A DNA stretch of 64,000 nucleotides from Acidovorax sp. (GTDB taxonomy: Bacteria > Pseudomonadota > Gammaproteobacteria > Burkholderiales > Burkholderiaceae_C): NCBI RefSeq assembly GCF_021287135.1, contig NZ_JAJTBB010000047.1, forward strand, positions 62,001 through 126,000, written 5' to 3'. Position numbers and translations under genes: made by a program. Under the pieces are notes generated by a model that ran no database searches, was not told where the DNA came from, and saw nothing but the letters and a program-made list of their open reading frames with translations. This document shows, in pieces, positions 30,321 to 41,286 of the stretch. Every line of letters starts with the position of its first letter. The first letter of the stretch is position 1.

Positions 30321-31007
30321 ATGAGCCAACTCCCTGAAATCATCCGCGAGATCCAGCGCGTGAGCGCCGACGTCGTGAACAAAGCCGCGACCTACCAAGC
30401 CGCCATCCTGGCTGACGTGGCCGGCCGCCGCGGCACCATGCACGGCCGCGTCGCACCCGTGCACCAATCCATGAAGGTGGCAGGCCCCGCCTTCACCGTG
30501 GAAGTGCGCCCCGGCGACAACCTCATGATCCACGCCGCTATCGCCCTGGCCCAGCCGGGCGACGTGCTGGTGATCGACGGCAAGGGCGACCAGACCGCCG
30601 CCCTCATGGGCACCTTGATGCTCAGCGCCTGCAAGAAGCGCGGCCTGGCCGGCGTGATCGTGGACGCCGCCATCCGCGACAAGCTGGAGATCCTGGAGCT
30701 GGACTTCCCCGTGTTCAGCGCGGGCTTCAACCCTGCCGGGCCCACCAAGTACGTGCCTGGCCGCATCAACCACCCCATCTCTGCCGGCGGCGCGACCGTG
30801 AACCCCGGCGACCTGGTGGTGGGCGATGCCGACGGCGTGGTCGTCATCGAGCGCGAGAAGGCCCCCGGCATGCTTGCCCTGGCCGACAAGAAGGTGGCCG
30901 ACGAGGCCGCCCGCATCGAGGCGATTGCCCGTGGCGACACCGCATCGAAGTGGCTGCCCGCCGCGCTGCGTGCGGCTGGTGTCCTCAAGGAAGGGGAATC
31001 GCTGTGA
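30321..31007 (+). CDS. RraA-like aldolase (4-carboxy-4-hydroxy-2-oxoadipate / HMG aldolase type)
   Basis: 228 residues of the RraA-like family. Enzymatic members cleave 4-hydroxy-4-methyl-2-oxoglutarate or 4-carboxy-4-hydroxy-2-oxoadipate to pyruvate plus a 2-oxo acid. The metal and substrate RD pair is R119-D120 in GVIVDAAIRD, and GPAFTVEVRPGDNL (55-68) is typical. The usual Gly before this motif is Ala here, so specificity may differ. The start at ATG 30321 leaves an 80-base gap after the Bug gene. The next gene overlaps its stop (GTGA). Together with the LigI-like amidohydrolases it suggests a ring-cleavage acid pathway. Confidence 0.87.
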   Translation: MSQLPEIIREIQRVSADVVNKAATYQAAILADVAGRRGTMHGRVAPVHQSMKVAGPAFTVEVRPGDNLMIHAAIALAQPGDVLVIDGKGDQTAALMGTLMLSACKKRGLAGVIVDAAIRDKLEILELDFPVFSAGFNPAGPTKYVPGRINHPISAGGATVNPGDLVVGDADGVVVIEREKAPGMLALADKKVADEAARIEAIARGDTASKWLPAALRAAGVLKEGESL

Positions 31008-31948
31008 GCACGACTCCCGCCATCATCGTCACCGGCGCCGACCTGGCGCAGCAGGCGCTGGACCTGCTCACCGGCTACGAGGTCATCTACGCCGGCAAGA
31101 CGCCCACCGAGGACGACATGGTCGCCCTTGCTCGGCACCACGATCCCGTGGCCATCATCGTGCGCTACGGCAAGGTGGGCTCGGCCGTGATGGACGCGGC
31201 GCCTTCGCTCAAGGTCATTTCCAAGCACGGCAGCGGCACCGACACCATCGACAAGGTGGCGGCGAAGGCGCGCGGCATCGAGGTGGTGGCCGCCGTGGGC
31301 GCCAACGCCGCCGCCGTGGCCGAGCAGGCACTGGCGCTGCTGCTGGCGTGTGCCAAGTCGGTGGTGCAGCTGGATGCGCGCATGCACGCCGGCCACTGGG
31401 ACAAGGCCACGCACAAGAGCCTGGAACTGGGCGGCCGCACGGTGGGCCTGGTGGGTCTGGGCGCCATTGGCCTGCGCTTTGCCAAGATGGCTGACGCCTT
31501 GGGCATGCGCGTGATCGGGTTCGACCCGTTTGCCAAGAACCTGCCGGACTATGTGCAGAGCGTTCCGCTCGAAGCCATCTGGCGCGAGGCGGATGCGATC
31601 TCGCTGCACTGCCCGCTGACCGACGAGAACCGCGGCATGCTCAACGCTGCCACGCTGGCGCAGTGCAAGCGCGGCGTGATCGTGGTGAACACCGCACGCG
31701 GCGGCCTCATCGATGAAGCCGCGCTGCTGGCCGCCGTGCGCTCGGGGCAGGTCATGGCCGCCGGCCTGGACAGCTTTGCGGTGGAGCCCATGGTGGCCGG
31801 CCACCCGTTCCAGGGTGAGCCGCGCTTCATCCTCAGCCCGCACATTGGCGGCGTGACCAGCGATGCCTACGTGAACATGGGCGTGGGCGCGGCGAAGAAC
31901 CTGCTGGCCGTGCTGGCCCGTGCGCCCGGCGAAGCGGCGGTGGCCTGA
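31004..31948 (+). CDS. D-2-hydroxyacid dehydrogenase (NAD-dependent)
   Basis: 314-residue D-isomer-specific 2-hydroxyacid dehydrogenase, of the group that includes hydroxypyruvate reductase and phosphoglycerate dehydrogenase. The Rossmann motif GLVGLGAIGLRFAKMADALG is at about 145-165, NTARGG (catalytic Arg) at about 227, and SPHIGGVT (catalytic His) at about 280. The start is GTG 31004, preceded by AAGGGGAA and overlapping the aldolase stop. It probably reduces the 2-oxo acid released by the aldolase, or oxidises a hydroxyacid feeding it. Confidence 0.92.
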   Translation: MSTTPAIIVTGADLAQQALDLLTGYEVIYAGKTPTEDDMVALARHHDPVAIIVRYGKVGSAVMDAAPSLKVISKHGSGTDTIDKVAAKARGIEVVAAVGANAAAVAEQALALLLACAKSVVQLDARMHAGHWDKATHKSLELGGRTVGLVGLGAIGLRFAKMADALGMRVIGFDPFAKNLPDYVQSVPLEAIWREADAISLHCPLTDENRGMLNAATLAQCKRGVIVVNTARGGLIDEAALLAAVRSGQVMAAGLDSFAVEPMVAGHPFQGEPRFILSPHIGGVTSDAYVNMGVGAAKNLLAVLARAPGEAAVA

Positions 31949-32019
31949 GCGCTTCTCGTAAAACATCCCACCAAGAACATGGCCGGGCAGGGCGCCCGGA
32001 CCCAGCGGAGACAAGAGAC

Positions 32020-33021
32020 ATGCCCATTCATTTCAAGGAAAAAACGGCTCTGGCGCTTATCCAGAAAGCGCTGGCAGCTATTGTTATGGTAGCAACCGGC
32101 GCCACGGCCGCTGCCCAGGCGGCTTACCCCAGCAAGCCCGTCAAGCTGGTGGTGGGCTTTGCCGCAGGCGGCCCCACCGACGTGGTGGCCCGCGCGTTCG
32201 CCGACCACGCCAGCCAGGCACTGGGCCAGCCCTTCATCATCGACAACAAGCCCGGCGCCAACACCATCCTGGCCGCGCAGGCCGTGGCCAGCGCGCCGGC
32301 CGACGGCTACACCCTGCTATTCGGCGCCACCAACCACACGATGATCCCGGGGCTGTACAGCCACCGCGTCAAGTTCGACGCGGTGAAATCGTTCAAGCCG
32401 CTGTGCACCGTGGCCACCAGCCCCACGGTGCTCGTGGTGGGGCAGGGCCTGCCGGTGAAGACGCTGGCCGACTACATGGCGCGGGCTCGCAAGGAGCCGG
32501 GCGCCACCACCGCCGGCACTGCCGGCGTGGGCAGCTCGGGGCACTTCGCCACCGAGATGTTCGCGCGGGCCAACGGCCTGAAGCTCAACCACGTGCCGTA
32601 CAAGGGCGCGGCGCCCGTGGTCACCGACCTGATGGGCGGCCAGCTCGACAGCTCGTTCGCCACCCTGGGCTCAGTGCTGCCGCACATCAAGAGCGGCAAG
32701 CTCACGGCCCTGGCCGTGGCGTCGCCCCAGCGCTCGCCGCTGCTGCCCGACGTGCCCACCTTCGCCGAGGCGGGCGGCGGCAAGTATTCGGCCGATGCCT
32801 GGTACGGCGTGCTCGCACCCGCTGGCGTGCCGGATGCGGTGGTGCAAAGGCTGGAGCGTGTGGCCATCGACTTCGCGAAAAGCGCCACGGCCATGGAGAA
32901 GCTGCGCGGCCTGGGCCTGGATGCGGACTCCACCTGTGGCACTGCGTTTGCGGCGCAGGTGGAGCGTGAAGTTGCCACCTATTCGCAGATCGCCAAGGAT
33001 CTGAATCTGAAAGTGGAGTGA
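32020..33021 (+). CDS. Bug-family receptor protein (3 of 4), with repeat-derived signal peptide
   Basis: 333 residues. Mature part begins at AAYPSKPVKLVVGFAAGGPTDVVAR, a Bug signature split by a less common FAAGG loop. HVPYKGAAPVVTDLMGGQ is present. The signal peptide (about residues 9-30, ALALIQKALAAIVMVAT) is encoded by a copy of the family A repeat, so the coding sequence appears to have taken in a mobile or dispersed element. The start at ATG 32020 follows GGAGACAAGAG. Otherwise length and motifs are normal. Confidence 0.9.
   Translation: MPIHFKEKTALALIQKALAAIVMVATGATAAAQAAYPSKPVKLVVGFAAGGPTDVVARAFADHASQALGQPFIIDNKPGANTILAAQAVASAPADGYTLLFGATNHTMIPGLYSHRVKFDAVKSFKPLCTVATSPTVLVVGQGLPVKTLADYMARARKEPGATTAGTAGVGSSGHFATEMFARANGLKLNHVPYKGAAPVVTDLMGGQLDSSFATLGSVLPHIKSGKLTALAVASPQRSPLLPDVPTFAEAGGGKYSADAWYGVLAPAGVPDAVVQRLERVAIDFAKSATAMEKLRGLGLDADSTCGTAFAAQVEREVATYSQIAKDLNLKVE
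32046..32095 (+). repeat. Family A repeat inside the Bug3 signal-peptide coding region
   Basis: GGCTCTGGCGCTTATCCAG followed by AAAGCGCTGGCAGCTATTG and TTATGGTAGC match family A in order and spacing (left arm, loop, right arm, AT-rich tail). It is read in frame as signal-peptide residues. Confidence 0.65.
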
Positions 33022-33122
33022 CCCCCTGAGGCGCTTTGCGCCTTATCCCCCTCTCTCGCCTCGCTGCGCGGTGCGCGAAGGGGGACGCAGCCGGTGCGGC
33101 GGGGCAGCCCTTGCACGGCTGC
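33021..33122 (+). repeat. Family B 3'-end structured repeat (long form), after Bug3
   Basis: Begins at the last base of the Bug3 stop codon with ACCCCCTGAGGCGC. The outer stem is GCAGCC (33087-33092) / GGCTGC (33117-33122), with inner GTGC/GCAC and upstream CCCCC/GGGGG pairing. Compared with the copy at 21448 the outer stem changes on both sides and still pairs. Confidence 0.8.
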
Positions 33123-33207
33123 CAGCGCCTTGCCTGCGCCAGTTTCGCAGGCCATGGTGCTGCGATACCTGTTGATTCTTGATGGACTGAATGGATTAGG
33201 AGACTTT

Positions 33208-34164
33208 ATGTTGCGCTTTCTCAAACCCCTGATCGCCGCCTGCGCGCTGGCCGCCGGCGTCGCCCATGCCGCTTACCCAGATCGCCCCATCACCATCGTC
33301 GTGCCCTACGCCCCCGGCGGCGCGGCCGACGCCGTGGCCCGCGTGCTGGCCACGCGCCTGGGCACCAAGCTGGGCACCAGCGTGATCGTGGACAACAAGG
33401 CCGGTGCCAGCGGCACCATCGGCGCGAGCTACGTGGCCAAGGCCAACCCCGACGGCTACACGGTGCTGTACGACGCCACGCCGTATTCCATCAACCCGCA
33501 CCTGTTCCCCAAGATGCCGTATGCCGCCAACGCGCTGCAGCCGCTGTCGCTGGTGCTGCTGGCGCCCAATGTGCTGATCGTGAAGGCCGACTCGCCCCTC
33601 AAGAACATCAACGACCTGGTCGCCAAGGCCAAGGCGGCGCCGGGCAAGCTCAACTTCGCTTCGGGTGGCAGCGGCACCGTGCAGCGCCTGGCGGCGGAGC
33701 TGCTGCGCCAGCAGCTCAATCTGGACATGGTGCACGTGCCCTACAAGAGCGGCGGCCCTGCCATCACCGACGTGATGGCCGGCCAGGTGGACTTTATGTT
33801 CGGCACCGTGGCCGCGACCTATCCGCATGTGTCGGGCGGCAAGCTGCGCGCCCTGGCCGTGTCGGCGTCTGAGCGCTCCAAGCGCCTGCCCGACGTGCCC
33901 ACCGTGGCCGAGACCGTCATCCCCGGCTACGAGGCCTATGAGTGGAACGGCATGTTCCTGCCAGCCGGCACCCCTGAACCCATTGCCGCCAAGCTGCGCG
34001 ATGCTGTGCAGGAAGTGATGAAAGAAGACGAAATCAAGCAGCGCCTGGCCGATATGGGGGCGCAGCCCGTGGGCTCCACACCCGCCGAGTTCGCGGCGTT
34101 CCTGAAGAAGGAAGATGCCAAGTGGGGCGGGGTGGTGAAGAAAGGCAACATCAAGCTGGATTGA
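33208..34164 (+). CDS. Bug-family receptor protein (4 of 4)
   Basis: 318 residues, signal peptide MLRFLKPLIAACALAAGVAHA. Mature motifs are YPDRPITIVVPYAPGGAADA, DNKAGASGTIGASYVAKANP and HVPYKSGGPAITDVMAGQVD. The start at ATG 33208 follows TAGGAGAC. It sits after the family B repeat, which could separate transcripts within the operon, and just before the second amidohydrolase. It most resembles Bug2 (the DNKAGA-GTIGA block). Confidence 0.92.
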   Translation: MLRFLKPLIAACALAAGVAHAAYPDRPITIVVPYAPGGAADAVARVLATRLGTKLGTSVIVDNKAGASGTIGASYVAKANPDGYTVLYDATPYSINPHLFPKMPYAANALQPLSLVLLAPNVLIVKADSPLKNINDLVAKAKAAPGKLNFASGGSGTVQRLAAELLRQQLNLDMVHVPYKSGGPAITDVMAGQVDFMFGTVAATYPHVSGGKLRALAVSASERSKRLPDVPTVAETVIPGYEAYEWNGMFLPAGTPEPIAAKLRDAVQEVMKEDEIKQRLADMGAQPVGSTPAEFAAFLKKEDAKWGGVVKKGNIKLD

Positions 34165-34169
34165 GCCCC

Positions 34170-35063
34170 ATGACGCTGCCCGCGCTTTCTGAACCCGTGC
34201 CGCATTCGGCGGGCCAGAGCCGGCCGTCGCGCAAATTGCCGCAGCTGGCGTGCGACAGCCACATGCACATCTTCGACGCGCGGTTTGCGCCATCGCCGCA
34301 CTGGCCGCGCACGCCGCCCCATGCGCCCGTGGCGGCCTATCGGCTGTTGCAGCAGCGCCTGGGCACGTCGCGCGCCGTGGTGGTCACGCCGTCCACCTAC
34401 GGCACCGACAACGCTTGCACGCTGGATGCGCTCGACCAGTTGGGTGACAGCGCGCGCGGCGTGGCCGTGGTGGCGCAGGACGTCAGCGATGCCGAGCTGG
34501 AAGGTCTGCATGCCTGCCGCGTGCGCGGGTTGCGCGTGAACTTCGTCTCGCCGCAGTCCTGGGGCGAGACCACGCCGGAGATGCTCACCACGCTGGCGCG
34601 CAAAGTGGCTCGCCTGCCGGGTTGGCACATCCAGGTCTTCATGCATCCGGAGCAGATCGTTGCACTGGAAGGCGTGCTTGCCGGCCTGCCCGTGCCGCTG
34701 GTCATCGACCACCTGGGCTGCATCGACCCGGCCGAAGGGCCATCGGCCGCGGCTTTTGGCGCGCTGCGGCGGCTGCTGGATGGCGGCAACACCTGGGTCA
34801 AGCTCTCGGGCGCCTACATGCGCTCGGCCGTGCAGGGCCCCAGCTACGCCGACACGCTGCCCCTGGGCCGCGCGCTGGTGCAGGCTGCACCCGAGCGCCT
34901 GGTGTGGGGCAGCGACTGGCCGCACACCACCGAGGCACCCGGCACCGTGAACGATGCCGACCTGGTGGACTTGCTGTCGGCCTGGTCTGGCAGTGACGCT
35001 GCGATGGACCGCATCCTGGTCGACAACCCGGCGCGGCTGTATGGTTTCGCCACCGTGTCCTGA
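34170..35063 (+). CDS. Amidohydrolase (COG3618, LigI / galactarolactone isomerase-like), second copy
   Basis: 297 residues, homologous to the enzyme at 28250. Strand-1 HxH is in ACDSHMHIFDARF (about 27-39), VTPSTYGTDNACTLDALDQL at about 71-90, VIDHLGCIDP at about 177, and the late Asp in WGSDWPHTTE (about 246). The CDSHMHIFD form is closer to 2-pyrone-4,6-dicarboxylate lactonase than the first copy. It is five bases after the fourth Bug gene. It likely acts on a related lactone, either a consecutive step or another isomer. Confidence 0.87.
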   Translation: MTLPALSEPVPHSAGQSRPSRKLPQLACDSHMHIFDARFAPSPHWPRTPPHAPVAAYRLLQQRLGTSRAVVVTPSTYGTDNACTLDALDQLGDSARGVAVVAQDVSDAELEGLHACRVRGLRVNFVSPQSWGETTPEMLTTLARKVARLPGWHIQVFMHPEQIVALEGVLAGLPVPLVIDHLGCIDPAEGPSAAAFGALRRLLDGGNTWVKLSGAYMRSAVQGPSYADTLPLGRALVQAAPERLVWGSDWPHTTEAPGTVNDADLVDLLSAWSGSDAAMDRILVDNPARLYGFATVS

Positions 35064-35081
35064 ACAAGAAAGATCCCCTCC

Positions 35082-35999
35082 ATGTTTCTGCTGCAACCGC
35101 CCCAAGTCCGCGACCTGGAGGTGTTCACCGCCATGCCCGAACACTTTCGCCGCCGCGAGCGCAGCGAGTGGGCCGATGCCAACCGCGGCGGCACCGTCAC
35201 CGATTCGTTCCTCGAGGGCCCGGTGTTCGACGATGCGGGCCACCTGTACGTGACCGACATCCCCTGGGGCCGCATCTTCCGCATCGACCCCCAGGGCGAC
35301 TGGACGCTGGTGGCCGAGTACGACGGCGAGCCCAACGGCATGAAGTTCCTGGACGCCGGCACGCTGCTCATCACCGACTACAAGAACGGCCTCATGCAGC
35401 TGGACGTGGCCAGCAGCGCCATCACACCGTACCTGCAACGCCGCAACAGCGAACGCTTCAAGGGCGTGAACGACCTCATCTTTGACGCCGAGGGCAACCT
35501 GTACTTCACCGACCAGGGCCAGAGCGGCCTGCACGACCCGAGCGGCCGCCTGTACCGCCTGCGGCCGAGCGGACAGCTCGACCTGCTGCTGGCCAATGTG
35601 CCCAGCCCCAACGGCGTGGCGCTGTCGCCTGACGGGCGCGTGCTGTACCTGGCCGCCACGCGCGGCAATTGCGTGTGGCGCGTGCCGCTGCTGCCCGATG
35701 GCAGCGTGGCCAAGGTGGGGCAGTTCTTCACGTCCTATGGCCCGAGCGGCCCGGACGGGCTGGCGGTGGACGCGGCCGGCCGCCTCTGGGTCGCCAACCC
35801 CGGCCTGGGCTACGTGTGGGTGCTGAACCACCGCGCCGAGCCCGAAACCGTGCTGCGCGGCCCGGCGGGCGCCTCCCTCACCAACCTGGCCTTTGGCGGG
35901 GCCGGGCGCCATGGGGCCTATATCACGGACTCCACCCACGGCCAGATCCTGCGCGTGCAGATGGACACCCCCGGCCTGGCGCTGGCGCGCTTGCGGTAG
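35082..35999 (+). CDS. SMP-30/gluconolactonase family protein
   Basis: 305-residue six-bladed beta-propeller lactonase. Metal-site segments are LEGPVFDDAGHLYVTD (Glu), GVNDLIFDAEGNLYFTD (Asn), SPNGVALSPDG (Asn) and GPDGLAVDAAGRLWVA (Asp). It opens sugar or other lactones to acids, consistent with two lactone-type amidohydrolases in the operon. It is the last gene of the run starting at 27195, with 18 bases between it and the amidohydrolase. Confidence 0.9.
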   Translation: MFLLQPPQVRDLEVFTAMPEHFRRRERSEWADANRGGTVTDSFLEGPVFDDAGHLYVTDIPWGRIFRIDPQGDWTLVAEYDGEPNGMKFLDAGTLLITDYKNGLMQLDVASSAITPYLQRRNSERFKGVNDLIFDAEGNLYFTDQGQSGLHDPSGRLYRLRPSGQLDLLLANVPSPNGVALSPDGRVLYLAATRGNCVWRVPLLPDGSVAKVGQFFTSYGPSGPDGLAVDAAGRLWVANPGLGYVWVLNHRAEPETVLRGPAGASLTNLAFGGAGRHGAYITDSTHGQILRVQMDTPGLALARLR

Positions 36000-38492
<2,493 letters not shown>

Positions 38493-38586
38493 GGCTGCCG
38501 CACAGAAGGGAACGGGGAAGGGCGGGCGCGGCGGCGCGGGCGACTACCATGCGGGGACTTTTGTCCCCTTCAAGGAGCACCCGCGC

Positions 38587-38979
38587 ATGACGCAACCCAC
38601 CCCCTCCAAGGACTTCGACACCGGCCTGGCCACGCGCCGCCAGGTCATGGGCGATGACTATGTGGACCGCGCCCTGGGCAACGCCACGGCGTTCACCCAG
38701 CCCATCCAGGAATACATCACCCGCAATGCCTGGGGCGACGTGTGGCAGCGCCCCGGCCTGGACCGTCGCACGCGCAGCCTGGTCACGGTGGCGATGCTGG
38801 TGGCCCTGGGCAAGCAGCACGAGCTCAAGGGCCACGTGCGCGGCGCGCTCAACAACGGGGTCACCGCCGAGGAACTGCAGGAGGTGCTGCTGCACGCCAG
38901 CATCTACTGCGGCCTGCCCAGCGCGGTGGAGGCGTTCCGCACAGCCGCCGAGGTGGTGGACGGCCCCTTGAAAGGGTAG
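38587..38979 (+). CDS. Carboxymuconolactone decarboxylase (CMD) family protein
   Basis: 130 residues, single CMD domain. RRQVMGDDYVDRALGNATAF at the N-terminus and the C-terminal ELKGHVRGALNNGVTAEE resemble 4-carboxymuconolactone decarboxylase (PcaC). The AhpD-type CxxC is absent, which favours a decarboxylase-like role over a redox one. No other protocatechuate genes are adjacent, so the substrate stays open. The ATG follows CAAGGAG. It lies 94 bases after katG. Confidence 0.85.
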   Translation: MTQPTPSKDFDTGLATRRQVMGDDYVDRALGNATAFTQPIQEYITRNAWGDVWQRPGLDRRTRSLVTVAMLVALGKQHELKGHVRGALNNGVTAEELQEVLLHASIYCGLPSAVEAFRTAAEVVDGPLKG

Positions 38980-39077
38980 GCAAAGTAGGGCGCAGCGGTG
39001 CGCCGCGCACGCACCTCGCCTCCTTCATTCGCGATGACATGCTCACAGCGCGTGAAACCGGCGCGACCCAGGCCGGT

Positions 39078-39158
39078 GCACCCGTGGAACTGGCTTTGCC
39101 AGGCCACCGGGTGCGTCCCCCCCCCCGGGGGGGAAGACGCGAAGCGGCTCAGGGGGGC
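39078..39158 (-). repeat. Family B 3'-end structured repeat (short form), after the PAS-LuxR gene
   Basis: On the minus strand it starts right after the regulator's TAA with GCCCCCCTGAGCCGC. The outer stem GCACCC/GGGTGC is at 39114-39109 and 39083-39078. The apical hairpin TGGC-AAA-GCCA differs from other copies on both sides of the stem. It also contains a C9-GGGGGGG block (about 39117-39133). Confidence 0.8.
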
Positions 39159-39707
39159 TTAACTCCCCCCCGCCAGCAGCTTCTGCACCAGGTCTGCCGC
39201 CGTCGAGGCGTTGTACTTGCGCATGAGCCGGGCGCGGTAAATCTCCACCGTGCGGTGGCTGATTTCCAGCGTGCGGCCGATCTCCTTGGAGGTCAGGCCT
39301 TGCAGCAGCCGGGCGGCCACCTCGCGTTCGCGGCCCGTGAGTTCGGCCTTGACAGGGCGCTGCGCGCTCAGGTCTTCAAAGCTCCAGATGCCCGAGGCGT
39401 GCGGGTTCTCGCGGTTCAGCGCGCGGCCCGACACATGGCACCAGAAGACCTCGCCGTTGGCCCGCTTCATGATGCGGTTGTCGGCGTAGTGGCCTTTGGC
39501 GTTCAGGATGGGCTCCATGTGCGCGCCCAGGCGCTCGTATTCGTCGGCGCTGGGGTAGAGGATCTGGAACGACTGGCCGATCAGCACCTCGCGCGAGGCG
39601 CCGAACATTTCGCAGACGTGGCGATTGCAGTCCACCATCGTGCGGTTGCGGGAAAGCACCAGCCCCACGGGGGCCATGTCAAAAGCCAAGCGGTAATCCA
39701 CGTCCAT
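39159..39707 (-). CDS. PAS domain-containing LuxR family transcriptional regulator
   Basis: 182 residues. A PAS domain (about 5-110, with VDCNRHVCEMFGASREVLIG and the PAC-like ILNAKGHYADNRIMKR) is followed by a LuxR/NarL helix-turn-helix (about 118-180, LTGREREVAARLLQGLTSKE). There is no phosphoreceiver, so the PAS may bind a small molecule or sense redox directly. It is divergent from scoAB with an inverted repeat in the 83-base gap, and most likely regulates those genes. Confidence 0.9.
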   Translation of the reverse strand: MDVDYRLAFDMAPVGLVLSRNRTMVDCNRHVCEMFGASREVLIGQSFQILYPSADEYERLGAHMEPILNAKGHYADNRIMKRANGEVFWCHVSGRALNRENPHASGIWSFEDLSAQRPVKAELTGREREVAARLLQGLTSKEIGRTLEISHRTVEIYRARLMRKYNASTAADLVQKLLAGGS

Positions 39708-39734
39708 GGGCGAGATAGTGCAAATCTTTACGAA

Positions 39735-39760
39735 ATACTACTTATTTACGTACGTAGTAT
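39735..39760. promoter_or_regulatory. Inverted-repeat operator between PAS-LuxR and scoA
   Basis: ATACTAC (39735-39741) and GTAGTAT (39754-39760) form a perfect 7-bp dyad with a 12-base spacer. The spacer's right part makes the overlapping palindrome TACGTACGTA (39747-39756). It is about 30 bases before both genes' starts. TAC...GTA half-sites suit a LuxR/NarL-type protein, so this is a strong candidate operator. Confidence 0.6.
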
Positions 39761-39790
39761 CGTAGCGCATCCCAATTCAAGGAGACCGTG

Positions 39791-40510
39791 GTGAACAAGT
39801 TATTCCCCTCCGCCGCCGAGGCGCTCAAAGGCGTTGTCGCCGACGGCCAGCTCATGGCTGTCGGGGGCTTCGGGCTGTGTGGCATTCCAGAAGCCCTCAT
39901 CGACGCGCTGCGCGATTCGGGGGTGAAGAACCTCACCGTGATTTCCAACAACGCGGGCGTGGACGGCTTCGGCCTGGGCAAGCTGCTGGAAACCCGCCAG
40001 ATCAAGAAGATGATCTCGTCCTACGTGGGCGAGAACAAGGAGTTCGAGCGCCAGTACCTGGCGGGCGAACTGGAGCTGGAGTTCACCCCCCAGGGCACGC
40101 TGGCCGAGAAGCTGCGTGCGGGCGGCGCGGGCATTCCGGCCTTCTTCACCAAGACCGGCGTGGGCACCATCGTGGCCGAAGGCAAGGAACTGCGCGAGTT
40201 TGACGGTGAAACCTATGTGATGGAGCGCTCCCTCGTGCCCGAGGTCTCCCTGGTCAAGGCCGACGTGGCCGACACGTCGGGCAACCTGCGCTTCAACCTG
40301 ACGGCCCGCAACTTCAACCCGGCTGCGGCCACGGCGGGCAAGATCTGCATCGTCGAGGTGGAAAAGATCGTGGAAGTGGGCGAGCTGGCCCCGGATGACA
40401 TCCACCTGCCCGGCATCTACGTGCACCGCATCGTGGTCAATGCCAACCCCGAAAAGCGCATCGAAAAACGCACGATCACCGAGACCAAGACCGAAAAAGC
40501 AGGAGCCTGA
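39791..40510 (+). CDS. scoA: 3-oxoacid CoA-transferase subunit A
   Basis: Alpha subunit of succinyl-CoA:3-oxoacid CoA-transferase, which activates acetoacetate with CoA from succinyl-CoA. It has 239 residues with the CoA-transferase I motif [16 protein letters not shown] (25-40) and [14 protein letters not shown]. Two adjacent GTG codons (39788 and 39791) could start it. The second gives the family N-terminus MNKLFPSA and better spacing from AAGGAG. It is followed after two bases by subunit B. Together they link ketone-body or short-chain acid use to the TCA cycle. Confidence 0.94.
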   Translation: MNKLFPSAAEALKGVVADGQLMAVGGFGLCGIPEALIDALRDSGVKNLTVISNNAGVDGFGLGKLLETRQIKKMISSYVGENKEFERQYLAGELELEFTPQGTLAEKLRAGGAGIPAFFTKTGVGTIVAEGKELREFDGETYVMERSLVPEVSLVKADVADTSGNLRFNLTARNFNPAAATAGKICIVEVEKIVEVGELAPDDIHLPGIYVHRIVVNANPEKRIEKRTITETKTEKAGA

Positions 40511-40512
40511 CC

Positions 40513-41151
40513 ATGCCGTGGACCCAAGACCAGATGGCCGCCCGTGCGGCGCAAGAACTCGAAGACGGCTTCTACGTGAACCTGGGGATCGGCATCCCCA
40601 CCCTGGTGGCCAACTTCACCGGCGACAAGGAAGTGTGGCTGCAGTCTGAAAACGGCATGCTGGGCATCGGCCCCTTCCCGACGGACGACAAGGTCGACCC
40701 GGACCTCATCAACGCCGGCAAGCAGACGGTGACCACGATCAAGGGCTCGTCCATCTTCGGCAGCGACCAGTCGTTTGCCATGATCCGCGGCGGCAAGATC
40801 AACCTGTCCATCCTGGGCGCCATGCAGGTCAGCGAAAAGGGCGACCTGGCCAACTGGATGATTCCCGGCAAGATGGTCAAGGGCATGGGCGGCGCCATGG
40901 ACCTGGTGGCCGGCGTCAAGCGCGTGATCGTGCTGATGGAGCACGTGGCCCGCAAGAAGGACGGCACCGAAGACCTGAAGATCCTGCCCCAATGCACGCT
41001 GCCCCTCACCGGCGTGGGCGTGGTGGACCGCATCATCACCGACCTGGCCGTGCTGGACGTGACGCCCCAGGGCCTCAAGGTGGTGGAGCTGGCCCCGGGC
41101 GTGACGTTCGAGACCCTGCAGGCCAAGACCGGCGTGACGCTGATTCCCTGA
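40513..41151 (+). CDS. scoB: 3-oxoacid CoA-transferase subunit B
   Basis: Beta subunit of 212 residues. The active-site glutamate lies in the [12 protein letters not shown] segment (about 50-61). [14 protein letters not shown] near the start and the [15 protein letters not shown] block are typical. It forms the active enzyme with ScoA, with which it is co-transcribed (2-base gap). A strong terminator follows. Confidence 0.95.
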   Translation: MPWTQDQMAARAAQELEDGFYVNLGIGIPTLVANFTGDKEVWLQSENGMLGIGPFPTDDKVDPDLINAGKQTVTTIKGSSIFGSDQSFAMIRGGKINLSILGAMQVSEKGDLANWMIPGKMVKGMGGAMDLVAGVKRVIVLMEHVARKKDGTEDLKILPQCTLPLTGVGVVDRIITDLAVLDVTPQGLKVVELAPGVTFETLQAKTGVTLIP

Positions 41152-41199
41152 CGCCTGGCCTGCCCGGCGCGTGCACAGCGCGCCGTGGAGCACACAAGC

Positions 41200-41235
41200 A
41201 AAAAGGCCGGGCCCCCAGGGGGCTCCGGCCTTTTT
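41200..41235. terminator. Bidirectional terminator between scoB and the convergent small gene
   Basis: AAAAAGGCCGG (41200-41210) pairs with CCGGCCTTTTT (41225-41235), enclosing CCCCC/GGGGG. It has a T-run on both strands and lies between convergent genes. Confidence 0.88.
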
Positions 41236-41286
41236 GCATTCTGCGGGGTCCCGGCCGCCCTGCGCTGGCAGGGAAGGCCGCAGCCA

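Noticed and set aside
38587-38979. CMD protein as an AhpD-type peroxidase partner of katG
   Set aside because: It lacks the CxxC pair, so redox activity is unlikely despite the position after katG.
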